A DNA stretch of 64,000 nucleotides from Burkholderia sp. Bp8963. GTDB taxonomy: Bacteria; Pseudomonadota; Gammaproteobacteria; Burkholderiales; Burkholderiaceae. Position numbers and translations under genes: made by a program. The stretch spans positions 248,001 to 312,000 of the forward strand of contig NZ_QTQP01000002.1 in the NCBI RefSeq assembly GCF_003854275.1. The letters run 5' to 3'. Numbering within the stretch: the stretch's first letter is position 1; each line of letters starts with the position of its first letter. Below the pieces are notes generated by a model. The model made no database searches. It worked only from the letters and a program-made list of their open reading frames with translations, and was not told where the DNA came from. This document shows, one piece after another, positions 56,758 to 64,000 of the stretch.

Positions 56758-58359
56758 TCACACGACCTTCAGCGTACCCATCATGCCGAGATCCTCGTGC
56801 TCGAGGATATGGCAGTGAAACATGCGCTCGCCGCTCATGTCTTGCCGGGTGGCGATCGTCACGGTCTCGCCGGTCTGCACGTTCACTGTATCGCGCCATG
56901 CGCGGAACGGTTCCGGTGTGCGAGTGCCGTTCGCCGCGCGCTCGATCACCTGGAACTGCGAGCCATGCAGATGGAACGGGTGATCCATGTCGGTATCGTT
57001 GCGGATCGCCCAGTGCTCGATGTCGCCCACGCGGCTCGTCAAGGTCGCGCGGTGCGGTGCGTACGAATCGCCGTTGATCGTGAAGCGCATGCCGGCCGGA
57101 CGCCCGTGCGCGGACGATCCCATCATCGCATCCATGTCCATTTCCTCGCCGAACGCGATTTCCTTGCGCGCGACCGGCTCGCCGAGCGCCGGCACCGCGC
57201 GCAGCGTCGCCGGCAGCGCGCGTGCGGCGGACGGCGTGAACGCGACGTCGGCGAGCGGCAATGCCGGATCCGGTGGCAGGCTGCCGTGGCCGTCGTCGGA
57301 CATCGCCATCTTGTGCCGGTCGTATTCGGCGGCCTGCAACACCGCGCGTGACGCACGGTCGCCGGCGCGCACCAGCAGTTCCGCGCGCTCGCCTGGCGCG
57401 AGCAGCAGCGACGTGACGTGGCGCGGCGCGTCGAGCAGCCCGCCGTCGGTGCCGACCTGCCCGAACGCGCGCCCGTCGTCGAACGCGAGCCGCAGATAGC
57501 GCGCGCTGCAAGCGTTCCACACGCGCCAGCGCTCGTCGCCGGCAACGTCGATGCGCGGCCTGCGCGCGCCGTTGACCAGCACGAACTGCCCCTCCCGACC
57601 GTTCATCCAGTCCATCATGTCGTTCGGCACAATCGTGCCGTCGCGCGCAAGCTTCAAATCCGACACGAACAGGTTCCGCTCCGGCCAGGCGGCGAGCGGA
57701 TCGTCGGCCGCGCGCACGACGAACGGCCCCGCCAGCCCGCGAAATACCTGCTCGGCCGTCATCATGTGCGGATGCGGGTGATACCAGTACGTGCCCGCGC
57801 TTCCCTTCGGCAACGTAAAGCGATAGACGCGCGACGCGCCCGGCGCGATCGGATCGGACGGGTTGCCGTCCTGTTCGGGCGGCACCGGCAGCCCGTGCCA
57901 GTGAATCGTCGACGGCTGCGGCAGCCGGTTCACGAACCGGATCTCGACCGTGTCGCCTTCGCGGACGTCGATCAGCGGTCCGACGACCGGGCCCTGCGTG
58001 CCCGCACCGAACTGCCAGAACGTCGTCGGGCGCGCGCCGTGCAGCAGCGGGCGCGCAACCGGCTGCGCAACGAGCGTCGCGCGAAACGTTCCGGGCTCGC
58101 GGCTCTCGTTCGCGAGCGTGCGCAGCGACGTCAGCGGCGCGCCGGCCGGCAGCGCGTCGGCGGCCGCGAGCGGCGCCGGCCGCGCCGCCTTCGCATGCTG
58201 CCCGTGCGACGCCATGCCGGGCATGTCGTCCATCGAATCCATGTCCGCCATGTCCGCCATGCCCGCATGGCCCGCGTGCTGCGCCCACGCGCCGCGCGCG
58301 AACAGCGAAGCGACCGCGACGCCGACGGCGCGCGACAGGAATGCTCTGCGTATCATCAA
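56758..58359 (-). CDS. Multicopper oxidase, periplasmic
   Basis: A 533-residue multicopper oxidase. The N-terminus MIRRAFLSRAVGVAVASLFA has a twin-arginine-like RR and fits Tat export. A Met/His/Asp-rich stretch follows (HAGHAGMADMADMDSMDDMP), which may bind copper. Copper sites are STIHWHGLPV, GTYWYHPHPH, HPFHLHGSQF and MFHCHILEHEDLGMMG, the last with the T1 His and axial Met. It probably oxidises Cu(I) or other metals in copper tolerance (CueO-like), though laccase activity is possible. A short tandem repeat lies just upstream. Confidence 0.88.
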   Translation of the reverse strand: MMIRRAFLSRAVGVAVASLFARGAWAQHAGHAGMADMADMDSMDDMPGMASHGQHAKAARPAPLAAADALPAGAPLTSLRTLANESREPGTFRATLVAQPVARPLLHGARPTTFWQFGAGTQGPVVGPLIDVREGDTVEIRFVNRLPQPSTIHWHGLPVPPEQDGNPSDPIAPGASRVYRFTLPKGSAGTYWYHPHPHMMTAEQVFRGLAGPFVVRAADDPLAAWPERNLFVSDLKLARDGTIVPNDMMDWMNGREGQFVLVNGARRPRIDVAGDERWRVWNACSARYLRLAFDDGRAFGQVGTDGGLLDAPRHVTSLLLAPGERAELLVRAGDRASRAVLQAAEYDRHKMAMSDDGHGSLPPDPALPLADVAFTPSAARALPATLRAVPALGEPVARKEIAFGEEMDMDAMMGSSAHGRPAGMRFTINGDSYAPHRATLTSRVGDIEHWAIRNDTDMDHPFHLHGSQFQVIERAANGTRTPEPFRAWRDTVNVQTGETVTIATRQDMSGERMFHCHILEHEDLGMMGTLKVV

Positions 58360-58370
58360 TCGTTCCTCGT

Positions 58371-58425
58371 TCTTTGCGTTCGTTCTTTACGTTCGTTCTT
58401 TACGTTCGATTCTTGCGTTCATAAC
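58371..58425. repeat. Tandem 13-bp repeats upstream of the multicopper oxidase
   Basis: About four imperfect copies of TTTACGTTCGTTC (variants TTTGCGTTCGTTC and TCTTGCGTTC) run head to tail in the 5' region of the oxidase gene, 12-66 bases before its ATG. Copy number could affect promoter spacing. Confidence 0.8.
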
Positions 58426-58914
58426 AGGTGTGACGCGACCGCCATGCGGTTCCGCTACCAGCGTCATCATAACTGCACGTCCATAGCGAGAATCGGCAGC
58501 GCCAGTCGAGCGGCGAAACGCCGCAGCCCTGCAGTCGCCGTCGGCGGGATCCGACTGCATTGTCGACAGAACCCGAAAAATTTCACGATGCGGAACATGT
58601 CTCTGCGTTGTAAAAATTCGTGGTGCACGGCACAAATTTTCTGTTTCGCGATGCCAAAAAACGTTCCACAATGCGCAACCATATACGCAATGCATTGTTT
58701 ATAAACATAAATTTTTGTTTCGAGTCGCGCTTCTACACGCACCATCGGAAAGGGGCACGGACGTAGACTTTGTCACATGCACTGGCGCTACGTAGCGACG
58801 TTCGACACGCACCACCGACGAACCCGACGCAACCGCCAGTCGAGCCAGAGTCTGCCGAATCGGCAGCAGGCGCCACGGAATTGAAACGCGTGTGATCAGA
58901 AAGGGAGAACGGAA
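58426..58914. other. AT-rich intergenic region with palindromes
   Basis: This stretch has no convincing gene. Bases 58560-58735 are clearly AT-rich. They hold TTCACGATGCGGAA (58581-58594), TTTCGCGATGCCAAAA and GTTCCACAATGCGCAAC (58665 region), which look like spaced inverted half-sites of the IclR-operator type. A minus-strand open frame (58467-58745) is probably chance. Confidence 0.45.
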
Positions 58915-59139
58915 ATGAAGGGATTTCGCTTTGGTTCAGCGCTCGGGTCGTTCTACATCCTGCCGGGCAACGGCGGCTGGGAAGCGACATTCGGCAACGC
59001 CCTGCTCGGCGCGTTCTCGTGCCCCGAGGTCGCGGCAGACCACATCTCCCGCGGCGATTGCGAGCAACTGTCCGACCTCGACACGGCGACTCTCGAAGTT
59101 CCGCACGAAATCGCGGAATGGGAAATCGTCCACGTCTGA
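58915..59139 (+). CDS. Small hypothetical protein
   Basis: A 74-residue acidic cytoplasmic protein of unknown function. It starts MKGFRFGSALGSFYILPGNG and continues GWEATFGNALLGAFSCPEVA, ending EIAEWEIVHV. GGGAGA lies 6 bases upstream, and a strong terminator follows, so it is probably a real gene with its own transcript. Codon use is Burkholderia-like. I do not recognise a domain. Confidence 0.65.
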   Translation: MKGFRFGSALGSFYILPGNGGWEATFGNALLGAFSCPEVAADHISRGDCEQLSDLDTATLEVPHEIAEWEIVHV

Positions 59140-59153
59140 GCAGCCCCGCAACG

Positions 59154-59183
59154 AAAAACGCCCCGGGCGTCCGGGGCGTTTTT
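59154..59183. terminator. Bidirectional terminator between the small gene and icd2
   Basis: A 13-bp stem (59154-59166 with 59171-59183) with loop GCGT is flanked by A and T runs. It can serve both convergent genes. Confidence 0.9.
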
Positions 59184-59265
59184 CTTTCAACCGACAGCCG
59201 GGCCGAGAGGCCGTCCTGTCGTTAACTTTGCGATCGCACCGTTTCGCGCGATCGTGCCGCTCGCG

Positions 59266-62898
<3,633 letters not shown>

Positions 62899-63064
62899 GA
62901 TCGACTCCAGTGACGTGGCTGAGCAGGTAAGGCTGGTCGAAAGCTGCGCGTGACGGGTGTGCGGCATGGCCGCTCCCGTGACTGCCGCAGTGAGCCGCTA
63001 TTCTAGCGCCCCTATCGGGCACGGCGGCGCGAAGCGCGGCGCTGCGTATCAAATCCCGCCTTAT

Positions 63065-63078
63065 GTCTTATATAAGAC
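63065..63078. promoter_or_regulatory. 14-bp palindrome between icd and rluE-like gene
   Basis: GTCTTATATAAGAC is a perfect 14-bp palindrome 167 bases before icd and 93 bases before the pseudouridine synthase gene. It resembles GntR-family operators seen near TCA-cycle genes in beta-proteobacteria; that link is inference. Confidence 0.55.
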
Positions 63079-63170
63079 AGAGGACTTGGCGTTCCGTATT
63101 ATGCATTAAGATTCCGCCATTTGCCATAGACTGCCCGCGCCGCCCTCCGGTGTGCCGGGCGCGTTCCGCC

Positions 63171-63749
63171 ATGACCCTGATCGCCCTCAACAAGCCGTTC
63201 GGCACGATTTGCCAGTTTTCCGCGCACGAGACGCGGCCATCGCTCGGCGACTGGGTAAAAACGCCCGGCGTCTACGCCGCCGGCCGGCTCGACGCGGACA
63301 GCGAGGGGCTGCTGCTGCTCACCGACGATGGCGCGCTGCAGGCCCGCATCGCCGAGCCGCGCCACAAGCTCGTCAAGCGCTACTGGGCGCAGGTCGACGG
63401 GGCGCCGGGCCCGGCCGACCTGAAGGCGCTCGCGCGCGGCGTCGATCTCGGCGACTATGTCACGCGCCCGTGCCGCGCCGAATTCATCGAGCCGCCCGCC
63501 GCGCTGTGGCCGCGCAACCCGCCGATCCGCTACCGTGCGGCGATTCCGACCACGTGGATCGAGCTCGCGATCACCGAAGGCAAGAACCGCCAGGTGCGCC
63601 GGATGACGGCTGCGGTCGGCTTTCCGACCTTGCGTCTCGTGCGTGTCGGCATCGGCTCGCTGGATATATTCGCGCTCGGCATTGCTCCGGGAGAAACAAT
63701 CGAACTGCCGCCGCGTGCACCCTGGGACGGTTTTGCGCGCATCGAATGA
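63171..63749 (+). CDS. rluE: Pseudouridine synthase, RluE type
   Basis: A 192-residue RsuA/RluB/E/F-family pseudouridine synthase without an S4 domain. It begins [20 protein letters not shown]. The catalytic Asp is in [20 protein letters not shown], and [20 protein letters not shown] is the second motif. The absence of the S4 domain and the length favour RluE, which modifies U2457 of 23S rRNA; the exact site is inferred. The ATG 63171 is the first start giving the conserved LNKP. Confidence 0.88.
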   Translation: MTLIALNKPFGTICQFSAHETRPSLGDWVKTPGVYAAGRLDADSEGLLLLTDDGALQARIAEPRHKLVKRYWAQVDGAPGPADLKALARGVDLGDYVTRPCRAEFIEPPAALWPRNPPIRYRAAIPTTWIELAITEGKNRQVRRMTAAVGFPTLRLVRVGIGSLDIFALGIAPGETIELPPRAPWDGFARIE

Positions 63750-64000
63750 CATTTCCGTGATGCGTGAATTTTTTCGTCAACCGCCTGCGAAGATCGCGCG
63801 TTAAACGACGCAGATGCCACCCTGAGCTATCCGGCATTGGCAGCCGAACCGCGTTTGCGTCACGAAAGCGACGTTTTTTTCGAATACGATTCGGCGCCCG
63901 CAGCGCAAAGAGAAATTTCTCAAAGCGTCTGTCAACCGAAAGGTGGATGGCACCGTTAGACGTCATGACTCCTATGCCGGGTCATTTGGTTAATTAACTA
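63750..64000. other. Right end of the window without a recognised gene
   Basis: I see no supported gene here. The open frames on both strands have no family similarity. The AT-rich stretches near 63870 and 63990 may belong to the control region of a gene beyond the window. Confidence 0.5.

Noticed and set aside
58467-58745. A 92-codon minus-strand open frame in the AT-rich gap
   Set aside because: Codon use is unlike the genome, it has no ribosome-binding site, and no domain is visible; more likely control DNA.
63764-63997. A 77-codon plus-strand open frame at the right edge
   Set aside because: No ribosome-binding site and no recognisable similarity.

Overview
The window is GC-rich chromosomal DNA of a Burkholderia, most likely the Burkholderia cepacia complex. 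This rests on codon use (G/C at almost every third position), on gene content, and on Burkholderia-type features: a DUF934 gene in the sulfate operon, a DUF2486 protein, and a monomeric plus a dimeric isocitrate dehydrogenase side by side. No rRNA, CRISPR array, intact transposon or prophage is visible. Most of the window is housekeeping core genome.

Layout. 1-6.9 kb: the 3' end of ilvD, a small periplasmic cytochrome c, a leftward pepA-holC-DUF2486 group, and rightward lptF-lptG with a small sirohydrochlorin chelatase. 6.9-14.3 kb: a leftward assimilatory sulfate reduction operon, transcribed cysI - DUF934 - cysH - cysD - cysN - cobA, with the divergent regulator gene cysB. 14.4-15.6 kb: an orphan periplasmic binding protein. 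15.7-18.7 kb: tRNA-Leu(CAA) followed by a small accessory island with a resolvase remnant and a type VI secretion cassette (truncated PAAR adaptor, VRR-NUC nuclease effector, DUF3396 immunity protein). 18.7-27.3 kb: mixed genes including a LysR regulator, an SDR oxidoreductase, DinB, CopC, RsuA, an epimerase-like protein, a ferredoxin-reductase protein, argD and a GNAT acetyltransferase. 27.4-32.3 kb: the livHMGF branched-chain amino-acid transporter and a binding-protein paralogue with an internal deletion. 32.5-39.5 kb: ispH, an FKBP isomerase, radC, rpmB-rpmG, nadB and nadA-nadC. 39.6-50.7 kb: a fatty-acid desaturase, an MscS channel, rsmB, purN, and the rightward run ribF-ileS-lspA-coaBC-dut. 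50.8-63.7 kb: a COG4705 membrane protein, an amino-acid permease, clpS-clpA, a cold-shock protein, a multicopper oxidase, icd2, icd and an rluE-type pseudouridine synthase.

Most notable observations. (1) The leader of argD has a consensus-like promoter, an almost leaderless 27-codon arginine-rich peptide with four consecutive Arg codons, a terminator hairpin just before argD, and an upstream segment that can pair with the terminator's 5' arm. This is a candidate arginine-responsive transcription attenuator. (2) The tRNA-linked PAAR/VRR-NUC/DUF3396 module looks like an orphan interbacterial toxin-immunity cassette. (3) Two tandem hairpins with compensatory base changes lie in the nadA 5' region. 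(4) A LivK-like protein lacks a block of its N-terminal lobe. (5) The rpmB leader carries two overlapping mini-ORFs, the second ending inside the rpmB ribosome-binding site.

All calls come from reading the sequence; no database search was run.
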